A stretch of DNA of 64,000 nt from assembly GCF_015644725.1 (NCBI RefSeq), contig NZ_CP064795.1, positions 3,470,501 through 3,534,500 of the forward strand. Reading direction: 5' to 3'. The translations under genes were made by a program, and so were the position numbers. This DNA comes from Salinimonas marina. Its GTDB lineage: Bacteria > Pseudomonadota > Gammaproteobacteria > Enterobacterales > Alteromonadaceae. Below are positions 37,293 to 47,509 of the stretch, in pieces. Position 1 is the first letter of the stretch. Every line of letters starts with the position of its first letter. Below the pieces are notes generated by a model, which was not told where the DNA came from, did not search any database, and saw only the letters and a program-made list of their open reading frames with translations.

Positions 37293-38339
37293 TTAGCAAT
37301 GTTTGTGTGCCGGTAATTTCACTGCCAACCGTTTGCCCTGAGCACTACTTTGCAAAGCCAGCTCAATCAGTTGTATTACCGGCACCACACTCTCGGCTGC
37401 GGCTGGCGAGGGCTGCTGATGTTCAATGCTGTCTGCCAGTTGCTGATAAAACTGACTATAGTTACCTTTTTCTGTTTCGATAAGATCACAACCGGTTTCA
37501 AAACAAAACTTACCGAAAGATTTTTTACTTTCATAGCCAAATTCCTTTGCGGTTAGCGGCATGCCGGCTTTAAGCTGATTTTCCTGAGGATCCAGGCCAT
37601 ATTTTCGATAATTGCCTGAGGTACCCTGTACATCGAAACGCAAGGTGGTACCGCCTTGAAACGGCGAACTGCCCACCTGCACCACTTTGTCGGTATAGAA
37701 TAAGGTTACATCAAATAAGTCATCACTCTGGCCCTGGTCCCGCAATATTTGCACATTAGCCTGGAGTGCTTCAGGCAGCCCAAACAACTGCACACACTGG
37801 TCCAACAAATGCGGCCCTAAATCCCAGAAAATACCGGCACCAGGCCCGGCATTTTCACGCCAGCGATTTTTGGGTACCGGCCGAAACCGGTCGAAGCGAC
37901 TAATCATGCGTTTTACGTCACCAAAACGATGCTCTGCCATCAGCTTTTTCAGGGTTAGAAAATCCCCGTCAAAACGTCGGTTATGAAAGACATGCAGTGT
38001 TTTTTGCTGGCGTTCGGCTTGTTCACACAAGGCCGTAGCATCGGCATGGGAAAGGGTAAATGGCTTTTCCACCAGCACATGGCTATCGCTGGCCAGACAC
38101 TGACTGGCCTGAGCATAATGCAGATCATTGGGCGTGGTAATAATGCTTAACTCGGGCTGAGCCTGGGCCAGTGCGTCGTCCAGACTGGCAAAGACCGGCA
38201 CGTCGGGTAACACGGCATGGACTGCCTCCGGCTTTGACGAGACCACCCCGCAAAGGTGGTAGCCCGACAACTGGGTCAAAAAGGGCAGATGAAATGTCTG
38301 GCCGGAAAATCCAAAGCCCACCAGCAGGGTTTTAATCAT
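37293..38339 (-). CDS. Gfo/Idh/MocA-family oxidoreductase
   Basis: This 348-residue NAD(P)-dependent dehydrogenase has the Rossmann start LLVGFGFSGQTFHLPFL (about residues 4-20) and the EKP motif in HVLVEKPFTLSHADA (about 88-102). FWDLGPHLLDQCVQLFG (about 165-181) holds the conserved catalytic-region His. It resembles YdgJ-type sugar dehydrogenases. I use the ATG at 38339 with GAGG upstream; the in-frame ATG at 38351 overlaps that ribosome site. It lies between glmU and the deoR-glmS pair, which suggests a role near amino-sugar metabolism but does not prove it. Confidence 0.83.
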   Translation of the reverse strand: MIKTLLVGFGFSGQTFHLPFLTQLSGYHLCGVVSSKPEAVHAVLPDVPVFASLDDALAQAQPELSIITTPNDLHYAQASQCLASDSHVLVEKPFTLSHADATALCEQAERQQKTLHVFHNRRFDGDFLTLKKLMAEHRFGDVKRMISRFDRFRPVPKNRWRENAGPGAGIFWDLGPHLLDQCVQLFGLPEALQANVQILRDQGQSDDLFDVTLFYTDKVVQVGSSPFQGGTTLRFDVQGTSGNYRKYGLDPQENQLKAGMPLTAKEFGYESKKSFGKFCFETGCDLIETEKGNYSQFYQQLADSIEHQQPSPAAAESVVPVIQLIELALQSSAQGKRLAVKLPAHKHC

Positions 38340-38442
38340 AATGTTCCTCATTATTCAGTAAGGGTTGGTTAGCCGTCATTTAGCTTAGAAAAACAGCCAG
38401 CAATCCTCGTCTTCATTCGCTGACATGGTTGTGTGTGAAAAT

Positions 38443-38473
38443 AAAAAGCCCGGTCTGAATACTTCAGCCGGGC
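38443..38473 (-). terminator. Terminator of glmU
   Basis: GCCCGG and CTGAA pair with TTCAG and CCGGGC with one bulged base. The minus strand continues into five T residues. It is 29 bases after the glmU stop. Confidence 0.85.
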
Positions 38474-38501
38474 CGAATCTCAACAAGGCAAAGCCTGCTG
38501 T

Positions 38502-39866
38502 TTAGCTTTTCTTGGTGGGACGCTTCCAGTTATCAATATTGCGCTGTTTGGCGCGCGCAATGGCTAAGGCGCTGTCTTCAACCTTATTGGTGACCACCGA
38601 GCCGGCCCCCACCGTCGCGCCCTGACCAATTTCCACCGGCGCGACTAAGGCGGTGTTAGAGCCAATAAACGCATTCTCGCCAATCAAGGTTTTGGATTTA
38701 TTCACCCCGTCATAGTTACAGGTGATGGTACCGGCGCCGATGTTGGCCCGGGCGCCAACCTCGGCATCGCCCAGGTAAGTCAGGTGATTAGCTTTGGCAC
38801 CTTCGCCCAGGGTGGTTTTTTTCATTTCAACAAAATTGCCGACTTTCGAGCCTTTTTGCATCACCGAGTCCGGACGTAATCTGGCAAAGGGGCCGATAGA
38901 GCAGGATTCCGCGACTTGCGCCTGCTCAATCAGGGTGTGGGCTTCAATCACAGTATTATCGCCAATACGACAATCTTTAAGCACACAGTTGGGTCCGATA
39001 GATACATTGTCGCCCAGGATGACCTCGCCTTCTAAAACACAATTGATATCGATAAACACATCATTGCCGGTGGTCACCTTGCCGCGAACATCAATTCGCG
39101 CCGGATCCGCCAGAGTGGCCCCGGCTGTCATCAGTTCTTCAGCATTCCAGCGCTGTAACGCCCGTTCCAGTTTGGCCAGATGAATGCGGTTGTTGACGCC
39201 CTCGGTCTCTACGACTTCATCAGGATGAGCCGCCTGAATGACTTTACCTTCCGCCGCGGCCATGGCGATAACATCGGTCAGGTAATATTCTCCCTGAGCA
39301 TTGTCATTGCTCAGTGCTTCCAGCCAGCGTTTTAAATCCGCACCGTTCATCATCATCATACCGGTATTGATTTCGGTAATTTCCCGTTGCGCTTCTGTGG
39401 CATCTTTATGTTCGACAATGGCGGTGATGTTATTGTCCTGCGCACGCACAATCCGGCCCATACCGGTAGGGTCGTCCAGATTGACCGTCAGTAACGCCAG
39501 GTCACAGTGCTGTTTTACCGCGACCAGGCGCTCCAGGGTTTGTTGGCGAATAAGGGGCGCATCCCCAACCAGAATCAACACGTCTTCGTCATCGGTAATG
39601 GCATCCGCGGCCTGTTGCACCGCATGACCGGTGCCCAGTTGCTCAGCCTGTAAACACCAGTTAAGATTATCGCCGTGAACCTGCTGTTGTAGCAATTCAC
39701 CACCGTGACCATACACCAGATGAACTGCGCTGGCCTGCATTTGCTCCACCGTATGGATAATTCGCTGCACCATGGGTACACCACCCACTTTATGCAGCAC
39801 TTTGGGTAAGGCAGATTTCATGCGGGTCCCTTTACCCGCCGCCAGCACAACAACAGAAAACGACAT
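38502..39866 (-). CDS. glmU: Bifunctional UDP-N-acetylglucosamine pyrophosphorylase / glucosamine-1-phosphate acetyltransferase
   Basis: This 454-residue enzyme makes UDP-GlcNAc. The N-terminal uridyltransferase begins VVVLAAGKGTRMKSALPKVLH (about residues 6-26) and has AEQLGTGHAVQQAA (about 75-88). The C-terminal left-handed beta helix shows hexapeptide repeats from about 255 and the acetyltransferase segment with NIGAGTITCNYDG near 383. The ATG at 39866 has AAGGA six bases upstream; the ATG at 39872 sits directly against that site. It has its own terminator. Together with glmS it supplies cell-wall amino sugars. Confidence 0.96.
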   Translation of the reverse strand: MSFSVVVLAAGKGTRMKSALPKVLHKVGGVPMVQRIIHTVEQMQASAVHLVYGHGGELLQQQVHGDNLNWCLQAEQLGTGHAVQQAADAITDDEDVLILVGDAPLIRQQTLERLVAVKQHCDLALLTVNLDDPTGMGRIVRAQDNNITAIVEHKDATEAQREITEINTGMMMMNGADLKRWLEALSNDNAQGEYYLTDVIAMAAAEGKVIQAAHPDEVVETEGVNNRIHLAKLERALQRWNAEELMTAGATLADPARIDVRGKVTTGNDVFIDINCVLEGEVILGDNVSIGPNCVLKDCRIGDNTVIEAHTLIEQAQVAESCSIGPFARLRPDSVMQKGSKVGNFVEMKKTTLGEGAKANHLTYLGDAEVGARANIGAGTITCNYDGVNKSKTLIGENAFIGSNTALVAPVEIGQGATVGAGSVVTNKVEDSALAIARAKQRNIDNWKRPTKKS

Positions 39867-40064
39867 GCACATTCCTTAACTTCTGTTAGTAATAAATTGA
39901 TATTAGACTTAGTGTATCTAAGCCAGGAGTCAGAGTCAGCGATAGATACGACCATTTTCTGATTTTGTTTAATTTTGTCGGCGTTGCTAGTGGTTAGTGG
40001 CTGAATCAGCTATATTGCCCAAGGATCTACCAGACCTTAACCCCACGCAAAGGAGCATGCATTG

Positions 40065-41486
40065 ATGACCGCCTTCAGAACCCTTCATCGCAGTATTCTG
40101 CTGCTGTTTTTTGTGGTGGTGCTGGCCATTGTAACGCTGGTGCATTTTAGTATTTCCAAAATTGTGGCCGAACAAAGCCGTGCCCAGCAAAAATCCCTTT
40201 CCCCGGCCATTAATCTGATTGTCAATGAGTTGCTTAAACCCCTGCATACCGCCGAAGCGCTGGGACATTCACCGGAGCTGGTACAGTTGCTGGACCAGGA
40301 CAAGCTCGATGGCAATGAAGTGCTTCGGGTGCTTAAGCGCATGGAACAGCAATTTGACCTGGTGTTTTTTCTGGCCAGCGAAAAAGAGCGTATGCAGTAC
40401 ATGTCTGATGGCATGGTTATCCCCCTGATTGAAGGCCAGGTGAGCTGGTACTTCAAATATAAAGACCGGCCAGAAACCGCCGTGGCGGATATTGGAAAAT
40501 GGGAGGACACCCATTTTTACATCGACATAAAAATCTTCGATAAAGAAGGCGAATTTTTAGGCTTCTTTGGTGTAGGTCAGAGTTTATCGAGTTTTCTGAC
40601 ATTATTTGACGAATACAAAAATGAATATGGCTATGATTTTATTTTTGTGGATGAAAACAGCGATATTATGTTGTCCTCGGATGCCAGCCTGATTGCCGAA
40701 TATTCAGAATTCACCAATTTGTCGCAGCTTGACTGGTTTGCTCAGCTGCCTGCTGAAGTGCGGCAAAAGCGAGCGCTGAACAACCGGCTGGTTACCATTG
40801 ATGAACAGGAATACCTGATTGCTGAGGTTGGCCTGAACCAGTTTGACTGGACGGTTTTTTTGCTCAGCCCCCTGGAAAAACGTCAGGCTGAGATTTCACA
40901 GGGATTTATCTTAACCGTGGTTGCCTTGCTGATAGTGGTGTTTTCACTGTTTGTGCTGGTTTACCATGTATTATCGTATTTTCGCCGTGATATTCATCGC
41001 GACATTGTCATTCCACCGCCGGCCCGCCTGCCCGATCGCATGACGATTGAAGATGATTACAACCGCCTGTTAAATGCGTATCAGTATTTAAGCATTGTGC
41101 TGGTGAACATTGATAATTTCGCGATCATCAACGACACCTACGGCCGCTCGACCGGCGATGAGGTCCATCAGCATATTGTGCATTATCTGCAATCACAGCT
41201 GGGTACCAAGTCGGTGCTGGGATTATGGAGCAGCGAAGAGTTTATTATCTTACTGCCTGAACTGGGTCCCCATGAAGCCCGCAAAAAGGCGGAGGAACTG
41301 CGCGAAGGCATTTTGAATCTACCGCCGATCAATAAAGCCCTGCAACTAAAACTTTCGGCGTCATTTGGGATTTCGTATACGGCCACCCGCCGGCCCATGA
41401 GCGAAGTGGCCAGTTATGCAGAGGATGCGTTATATCAGGCCCAGCGTGATGGTCGCAATCTGGTGCGGTTGCAGCTGATCAGCTGA
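40065..41486 (+). CDS. Membrane sensor with degenerate GGDEF domain
   Basis: This 473-residue protein has an N-terminal membrane helix (about residues 9-30), a periplasmic Cache-like sensor (about 35-275), a second helix (about 283-308) and a C-terminal diguanylate-cyclase-like domain. In that domain NIDNFAIINDTYGRSTGDEV is well kept, but the signature motif reads SSEEF where GGDEF or GGEEF is expected, and the usual DxLTxLxNR start is eroded to DYNRLLNAY. Synthesis of c-di-GMP is therefore doubtful; it may bind nucleotide or act as a regulator. GGAG precedes the ATG; a TTG one codon earlier is an alternative. It is convergent with the EamA gene. Confidence 0.82.
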   Translation: MTAFRTLHRSILLLFFVVVLAIVTLVHFSISKIVAEQSRAQQKSLSPAINLIVNELLKPLHTAEALGHSPELVQLLDQDKLDGNEVLRVLKRMEQQFDLVFFLASEKERMQYMSDGMVIPLIEGQVSWYFKYKDRPETAVADIGKWEDTHFYIDIKIFDKEGEFLGFFGVGQSLSSFLTLFDEYKNEYGYDFIFVDENSDIMLSSDASLIAEYSEFTNLSQLDWFAQLPAEVRQKRALNNRLVTIDEQEYLIAEVGLNQFDWTVFLLSPLEKRQAEISQGFILTVVALLIVVFSLFVLVYHVLSYFRRDIHRDIVIPPPARLPDRMTIEDDYNRLLNAYQYLSIVLVNIDNFAIINDTYGRSTGDEVHQHIVHYLQSQLGTKSVLGLWSSEEFIILLPELGPHEARKKAEELREGILNLPPINKALQLKLSASFGISYTATRRPMSEVASYAEDALYQAQRDGRNLVRLQLIS

Positions 41487-41487
41487 A

Positions 41488-42378
41488 TTATTTGCCCGGC
41501 GCAAAACCCCGCCTGGCAAACAGGCGGGTAAGCCCGGTGGTCATAGCCACTCCGGTCAAAATACATAAGCCGCCAACCAGCGCCTGGGCCGACACACTTT
41601 CGTTTAGCAGCACCAGTCCCCAGAACAAACCAAATAAAGGCACCAGATAGGCTACTGTAATGGCCTTGGAAGGCCCTACTGCGCCAATTAAATGAAAATA
41701 CAGCAAATAGGCAATACCGGTTCCCCCAACCGCCAGCCCGATGGCATTTAACCAGGCATAGCCAGAAGGGCTGACCTGGGGCCAGGTGGCCACGGCCAGC
41801 GGTAACAGTAAAACCGAGGCCACAGCCTGGGACCCGGCGGCGACCGCCAGCGGTTTTACGCCATGTAAAAAACGTTTCATGATGCAGGCCGCCCAGCCGT
41901 AACAGGCGGTGGCCGCGCAGGCAGCCAGAATCGGCAACGCTGACAACTCGCCCCCCTGCAGCTTTTGCTCGCTGATAATAGCCACGCCCACAAACCCGAG
42001 CACCAGCCCCAATACCGCCACTCTGGATAGCTTCTCCTGTAGCCAGATATAGGCAACCAACGCACCGAACATAGGCGCAGTGGCATTCAAAATGGCATTC
42101 ACCCCGGCTTCAAGATGCAGGCTGGCAAAGTTAAACAGCGCAAAGGGGATTGCGGTGTTGATTGCGCCGATAGCTACAATAGGCCAGAAAAACCGGCGGA
42201 TATCCGCGGCCTGACGACGCCACCACAGCACCGGCAATAAGACCAGGGTGGCCAGCACTGTGCGCACTTCTACCAGCGCAAAAATGCCAAACTCGGGGGT
42301 GGCCACCCGCATAAACATAAACGAGCCACCCCAGATAGCCGCCAGGGCAATTAGAGCTGCAACTTCTTTGGCAGGCAT
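41488..42378 (-). CDS. EamA/DMT-superfamily exporter
   Basis: This 296-residue inner-membrane protein has ten predicted helices in two EamA repeats. The first begins ALIALAAIWGGSFMFMRVATP (about residues 7-27). The second is centred on LNAIGLAVGGTGIAYLLYF and LVPLFGLFWGLVLLNE (about 240-255). Such proteins export amino acids or other metabolites. The ATG overlaps the stop of ogt (TAATG), so translation is coupled with the repair gene. That coupling may be simple packing rather than shared function. Confidence 0.85.
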   Translation of the reverse strand: MPAKEVAALIALAAIWGGSFMFMRVATPEFGIFALVEVRTVLATLVLLPVLWWRRQAADIRRFFWPIVAIGAINTAIPFALFNFASLHLEAGVNAILNATAPMFGALVAYIWLQEKLSRVAVLGLVLGFVGVAIISEQKLQGGELSALPILAACAATACYGWAACIMKRFLHGVKPLAVAAGSQAVASVLLLPLAVATWPQVSPSGYAWLNAIGLAVGGTGIAYLLYFHLIGAVGPSKAITVAYLVPLFGLFWGLVLLNESVSAQALVGGLCILTGVAMTTGLTRLFARRGFAPGK

Positions 42379-42830
42379 TACCACACCGCTCCTTCATGGT
42401 TGAGTAAAAAGGCTTTACGTTCCAGGCCACCGGCGTAGCCAGTGAGGGTTTTGTTGCTACCAATTACCCGGTGGCATGGCACCACAATCGCCAGTGGATT
42501 GCGGCCATTCGCCATTCCCACTGCCCGTACCGCTTTGGGATTGTTAATACGCCGGGCAATATCACCATAGCTTACGGTCTGACCATAGGCGATATCCTGC
42601 AGCGCCTGCCATACCTGATGTTGAAACGTGGTACCGGTGGCGGTCAGGGGCAGACTGAAATGCTGGCGTTCACCGGCAAAATATTCGGTTAATTGGGCCA
42701 CCGCGGCCTGGGTATGGGCGTTAGGCTGTCCGGCTGCCGGCGTATCAGTAAAATCAATCTGATACAAACCCGCATCGGTAGCATTTACCACCAACAAGCC
42801 ACAGGGGGTAGACAAAGTTTGACTAAACAT
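42378..42830 (-). CDS. ogt: Methylated-DNA-protein-cysteine methyltransferase
   Basis: This 150-residue suicide enzyme removes methyl groups from O6-methylguanine. The acceptor Cys lies in IVVPCHRVIGSNKTLTGYAGG (PCHR near residue 118). FQHQVWQALQDIAYGQTVSYG (about 69-89) and VGMANGRNP (about 104-112) form the DNA-binding and Asn-hinge regions. It lies just after the Ada-AlkA gene on the same strand and overlaps the EamA gene, giving an alkylation-repair operon. Confidence 0.93.
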   Translation of the reverse strand: MFSQTLSTPCGLLVVNATDAGLYQIDFTDTPAAGQPNAHTQAAVAQLTEYFAGERQHFSLPLTATGTTFQHQVWQALQDIAYGQTVSYGDIARRINNPKAVRAVGMANGRNPLAIVVPCHRVIGSNKTLTGYAGGLERKAFLLNHEGAVW

Positions 42831-42837
42831 ACATCAC

Positions 42838-44237
42838 CTATATTTGATTGACTGCAATATCCCATAATTGCAGGGTTAAGTAGGTTCGCCAGGGCGCTGC
42901 CGCAGCCGGCGTCAGGGTTTGTTCCCGGGCTGCTTTTTTTACCACCAGATCATTATCCAGATAAATATCACTGTGGGCAGCCCCGCGTATTTCCATATAA
43001 TCGCAGGTCCAGGGCCGATACCCTTTAATGCCAGCAATTGGTCCCGGCCGGGAGGCTCCTGGTGTTGCACAAAGGCACAGGCCAGCGTGTGCAAGGTGGT
43101 TTGTCGCGAAGCAGGTAAGCGTAACGCCGTTAACGGCATGTTGGCCACCGCTTCAGGGCCAGGAAATACCCAGCCAAACTGATTTTTCTGGCCAGCTTTT
43201 GCGACCAGCTGATTGGCATAATTGGTGGCCGCTTTGACGGAGATCTGCTGTCCCAGCACCGCCCGACAGCCGGCCTCAAAATAGGACCAGGTGCCCGGCA
43301 ACCTCAATCCTTCCACCAGTTGCCCGGAGGCGATGCCGGCGTTTAGCAAGGCGGTTTTTATAAGCTGCGGATCGGCATTCACGTCCAGTACCCGTGCCAG
43401 ATTTTGCATTACCGGCTGGATACATCGTATGTCGGCAAGCTCCAGCTCGACGTCAAAACCATTTTTTGAGGCATTGTACGTGGCCTTCAAACGGCCGGCA
43501 TGCTGATCCCAGTTAAAGACTAATTGGTAACTATTGGCGCTTACCTGCTCGACCAGCGGCAGGGCATGGACCGCCAGAAATTCCTGGACCTGCGCCCAGT
43601 TATAGGGCGTACGACATGCTAAAAATAAATGGGTTACAGGGGTGTCGGTGGACACTGATGTGGTTCTCCTTAAATTGCGGGGTGTCAGTCCCCAGTGCTT
43701 TTGCATCGCGATCTGTAACCGCCGGCTTGACTGAAAACCACAGGCAAGCGCCACCTCTGTCACCGTCAATGCGGATTGTTGTAACAGTTGTTTGGCAAAT
43801 AAGAGCTGTTGGTAGATCTGTATTTGTTTTGGGGTCAGACCTAAATGCCGGGTGGTTAGCTGATGCAGATAACGTGAGCTTATACCCAGACGCGTTGCAA
43901 TCTGACCAACATTTTGGGCGGGCAACCGGCTCAACAACTGCTGTGCACGTTTAATGGTGGTATCGATCCCCTGCCAGGCACTGGATTGCGGCGCACTGTC
44001 GGGCCGACACCGCAGGCAGGGCCGAAAACCTGCTGCCATTGCCTGCAGTGCATGGGCATAATACAAAACATTGTGCTCGGCTGGTAATCGCGCCGGGCAC
44101 ACCGGCCGGCAAAAGATGCCGGTGGTGGTAACTGCCACAAAAAAGGTGCCGTCAAAGCGTGGATCACGGCTTAGGCGGGCCTGTCGAAAACTGGCCAGTT
44201 GCTGTGGCGAGTGGCCAGCAAACTGTTGTGGGCTCAT
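42838..44237 (-). pseudogene. Ada-type regulator fused to AlkA DNA glycosylase, frameshifted near the C terminus
   Basis: The intact product would be about 466 residues. It has an Ada zinc domain (FCRPVCPAR ... CLRCRPD, about residues 42-80), an AraC-type DNA-binding domain (about 90-190), an AlkA N-terminal domain (about 200-275) and a helix-hairpin-helix glycosylase. The glycosylase contains LRLPGTWSYFEAGCRAVLGQQISV and LLALKGIGP. After GIGP the printed frame gives an unrelated hydrophobic tail. The next frame gives WTCDYMEIRGAAHSDIYLDN, with the catalytic-region Asp, through WRTYLTLQLWDIAVNQI to a TAG at 42838. One base missing in the GGG at 43012-43014 explains it. It removes 3-methyladenine and related lesions; ogt follows. 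Confidence 0.85.
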
Positions 44238-44430
44238 ATTATCGCTCCTGTAACGATAAATCTGCCCCAGTGTAAACCAGTTTACCGGCCAGGATGCGAC
44301 GAAATCGGAACTGACTGTAGCGCGAGCGGTTGATTAAACCTCGGCCCATACGCATAATACTTTGCACAAAATGACCATATACTGCCTGCATCGTGGTATA
44401 TCTAACCTCTTTGGAGCCCATTTGCTGAAA

Positions 44431-45563
44431 ATGCGTAATCGCCCTCTTTGCTGGCTTTTGTTGTTGTTTGGTTTTATTTTGTGTGTGGGATCAGCACAAG
44501 CCAAAACACAGCAATGGGTTGACGACTATGCTCGTTATGTAAAGAAACAAGCCAATAAATACAATGTTCCCGGTTATGCCTTTGTTTATTATCAGCAAGG
44601 TGAGACCCCAAAGTTTTTGTGCATGGTCGTACTGCCGGTTCAGGCGAACGGGTCACCAGCAATACTGTTTTTCGGCTGGCTTCGGTGTCTAAGACCTTCA
44701 CTGCCTTATTGCTGGCCAAGCTGGTAGAGCGTGATGTGATGCGCTGGGATATGAATATCAATGAACTGGTACCCAGAATTCCGTTTAAAGGCGTGGGTAT
44801 GGATCAGCTGCAATTGCAGCATATCAGTGGTCAGTCGAGCGGGTTTATGCCCAATGCCTACGACAATCTGATTGAAGCTGATTATCCTCTTGATCGGGTG
44901 CTGGAGCAGCTGGCCGAGCTGGAGCCAATTTGTGCGCCAGGACAATGTTATACCTACCAAAATGCCTTGTTTGGGGCCATTGAATATTTTTTGGTGAGTC
45001 AGAATACCTCGTATCATCGACAGTTGCAGGAACAGCTGTTTACCCCGCTGGGCATGACCACCGCCAGCGCGGGTAAAGGTGGTCTGATGGCCTCTTCCAG
45101 CTGGGCCAAACCGCATATTGCCATCGCCCGTAACAAATGGCGCCAAAGCATGGTAGAAAGCAATTATTACCGGTTTACCCCGGCGGCCGGCGTCAATGCC
45201 AGTATTGCTGATATGACCATTTATCTGCAGGCATTGCTGGGTGAGTTTCCCACGGTGGTGCCACCGGAGCTGGTCGCGCATATTACTGAACCCAGGGTAC
45301 GCACCACCCGCGAAATTTATCGTCGGGGCTGGCGGCGTTATTTAAACAATGCTCATTATGGTTTGGGCTGGCGGGTGTATGATTTTAATGGCCACACCCT
45401 GAATTATCATGGCGGATGGGTAAAAGGCTACCGGGCCGATGTATCATTTGATCCCAAAGCCAAAGCCGGCTATGTGATGCTGATGAATGCTGAGTCAAAT
45501 ATGATCAATTCTGCCACCGCAGAATTCTGGAAGCGTTATTACGCGCAAGCCGGAGGGGGTTAG
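44431..45563 (+). pseudogene. Exported serine hydrolase (beta-lactamase family), frameshifted
   Basis: A signal peptide (MRNRPLCWLLLLFGFILCVGSAQA) is followed by YVKKQANKYNVPGYAFVYYQQ. The frame then breaks in the T5 run at 44614-44618; a sixth T joins it to HGRTAGSGERVTSNTVFRLA. The class C/DD-peptidase Ser-x-x-Lys is in SVSKTFTALLL, the Tyr-x-Asn in CYTYQNALFG, and a late HGGWVKG matches the KTG-like box. The intact protein would be about 378 residues and periplasmic; it would act as a carboxypeptidase, esterase or beta-lactamase-like enzyme. An alternative TTG start at 44422 has better ribosome spacing. Sequence error is as likely as gene loss. Confidence 0.8.
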
Positions 45564-45586
45564 CCTCCGCCTCGCACAAGCACGGT

Positions 45587-47500
45587 CTAACTGGTTTTTA
45601 AATAGGTATAGCCGCTTAAGCAATCTTCATAAAAGTCGGTCCAGCGCACGCCTTCCCGGGGCATGATATTGCCTGCCGATATCTGTTTATCTATCAGTTT
45701 TTTCACATCATAAGCCATCGCCCGGGGGTTGTACTGCATAATATTAAGCACATCCTGCACTGACGAACCTTTGACTACTTCTTCAATATAAAAGTCCTGG
45801 GGGTCATCATCGTGACTGTAGATATGCACCTCATTCAGGCGTCCGAACAAATTATGCATATCGCCCATTACATCCTGATAAGCCCCGGTCAAAAACAAGC
45901 CGACATGATAGTGTTCACCGGCATTGAGCTTGTGCATCGGTAACACATCGGTAATTTCGCGGCCTACGGCAAACTGGTCAATTTTGCCGTCACTGTCACA
46001 GGTAATGTCCACCAGGGTACAGTTAACCTCGGGTTTTTCATTCATGCGGGTTAACGGCACCACCGGCAACAGCTGATCAATGGCCCAGGTATCGGCGGCG
46101 GACTGAAACACTGAAAAATTACACAGATATTGCGAGGCCAGACTGTGATCCAGCTCCTGCAATTCTTCGGGAACATAATCCTGGGTGGCACACCACTGTT
46201 TCAGACGCACCATAATACGCCAGTAAATGGTTTCAATTTTGGCCAGCTCTTCTAAGCTCAATACTCTTAGTTTAAACGCATCCAGCGCCTGTTCCTTGTA
46301 TTGAGAAGCATCGTTGAACACTTCCTGCATGTTGGTTTGCTGTTCAAAATCATCTTCCAGCTCACGAATGTTTTTTACAAACACATGCTCTTGACTGGCC
46401 GCCGCCGTATCAATTTCAGCACTGTTAGAACGAATTTCGCCTACAATTTCGGTGACCACGCAGCTATGATGCGCGGTAATCGCCCGGCCACTTTCGCTGA
46501 CCAGAGTGGGATGTGGCACCCCTTCTAAGTCACAGACTTCTTTCATGCCATAGACCACATCGGCTACGTATTCCTGCATATTGTAATTGCGCGATGAGTC
46601 GTTGGTAGAGGCGCTGCCATCGTAATCAATCCCCAGGCCCCCGCCAACATCGACATAGTCCAGCTCAAAGCCCATTTTGTATAGATCGGCATAGATACGG
46701 CCGCCTTCACTGATGGCTTCTTTAACCGCGCGAATATCGGTTAACTGACTGCCGATATGAAAATGCAGCAGTTTAAGACAATGACCCATGCCATTTTCTT
46801 GCAGATAGCGGGCGGTCTTGATGGTTTCGGCAATGGTCAGGCCGAACTTGGCCTTTTCGCCCCCGGAGCCTTCCCATTTTCCGCGGCCTTTCACGGTCAT
46901 TTTGGCGCGCACGCCGACAATGGGATCGATGTTCAGCTCTTTGGCAATTTTAACCAGCAATAACAGCTCGGTGTATTTTTCCACCACCACCACCATTTTG
47001 CGGCCCAGCTTTCTGCCTAACAGCGCCAGACGCATAAACTCATCGTCTTTGTAACCATTAAGAATGGTCAGCGAGTTTTCGTTGATATTCAGTGCCAGCG
47101 CCGTGACCAGCTCTGCTTTAGAGCCGGCTTCCAGACCATAATTAAACGGTTCGCCGGCATCCACGATTTCTTCAACAACCTCGCGCATCTGATTGACTTT
47201 AATCGGATACACGCCCTGATACTCGCCCTGATAGCCGGCTTCGGCAATCGTATCGCGAAAACTGGTATTGAGGCTGGCGACCTGCGAGCGCAGGACATCA
47301 TGAAAGCGCACCACCACCGGAAACTGCACTCCTTCTTCGCGGATTTCGTCAATTAAGGCTTTAAAATCAATGCGAATGCTTTTGTCAGCGGGTACCGGGG
47401 TAACCTGTACATTGCCATTTTCGCCAATTTCAAAATAGCCACCACCCCAGCGAGATACGCCATATAGCTTCTCAGCTTCTTCGATGCTCCACTCAGACAA
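45587..47500 (-). CDS. speA: Biosynthetic arginine decarboxylase
   Basis: This PLP enzyme of about 637 residues converts arginine to agmatine for polyamine synthesis. The PLP-lysine region is YPIKVNQMREVVEEIVDAG (about residues 94-112), HFHIGSQLTDIRAV (about 247-260) binds cofactor, and VGGGLGIDYDGS (about 284-295) follows. The active-site Cys region is present in SGRAITAHHSCVV. GGAG lies eight bases before a TTG that gives MSEWSIEEAEK; the frame opens three codons earlier at a GTG (47509). It appears monocistronic, with a 450-base upstream region. Confidence 0.92.
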   Translation of the reverse strand: MSEWSIEEAEKLYGVSRWGGGYFEIGENGNVQVTPVPADKSIRIDFKALIDEIREEGVQFPVVVRFHDVLRSQVASLNTSFRDTIAEAGYQGEYQGVYPIKVNQMREVVEEIVDAGEPFNYGLEAGSKAELVTALALNINENSLTILNGYKDDEFMRLALLGRKLGRKMVVVVEKYTELLLLVKIAKELNIDPIVGVRAKMTVKGRGKWEGSGGEKAKFGLTIAETIKTARYLQENGMGHCLKLLHFHIGSQLTDIRAVKEAISEGGRIYADLYKMGFELDYVDVGGGLGIDYDGSASTNDSSRNYNMQEYVADVVYGMKEVCDLEGVPHPTLVSESGRAITAHHSCVVTEIVGEIRSNSAEIDTAAASQEHVFVKNIRELEDDFEQQTNMQEVFNDASQYKEQALDAFKLRVLSLEELAKIETIYWRIMVRLKQWCATQDYVPEELQELDHSLASQYLCNFSVFQSAADTWAIDQLLPVVPLTRMNEKPEVNCTLVDITCDSDGKIDQFAVGREITDVLPMHKLNAGEHYHVGLFLTGAYQDVMGDMHNLFGRLNEVHIYSHDDDPQDFYIEEVVKGSSVQDVLNIMQYNPRAMAYDVKKLIDKQISAGNIMPREGVRWTDFYEDCLSGYTYLKTS

Positions 47501-47509
47501 TGTTGCCAC

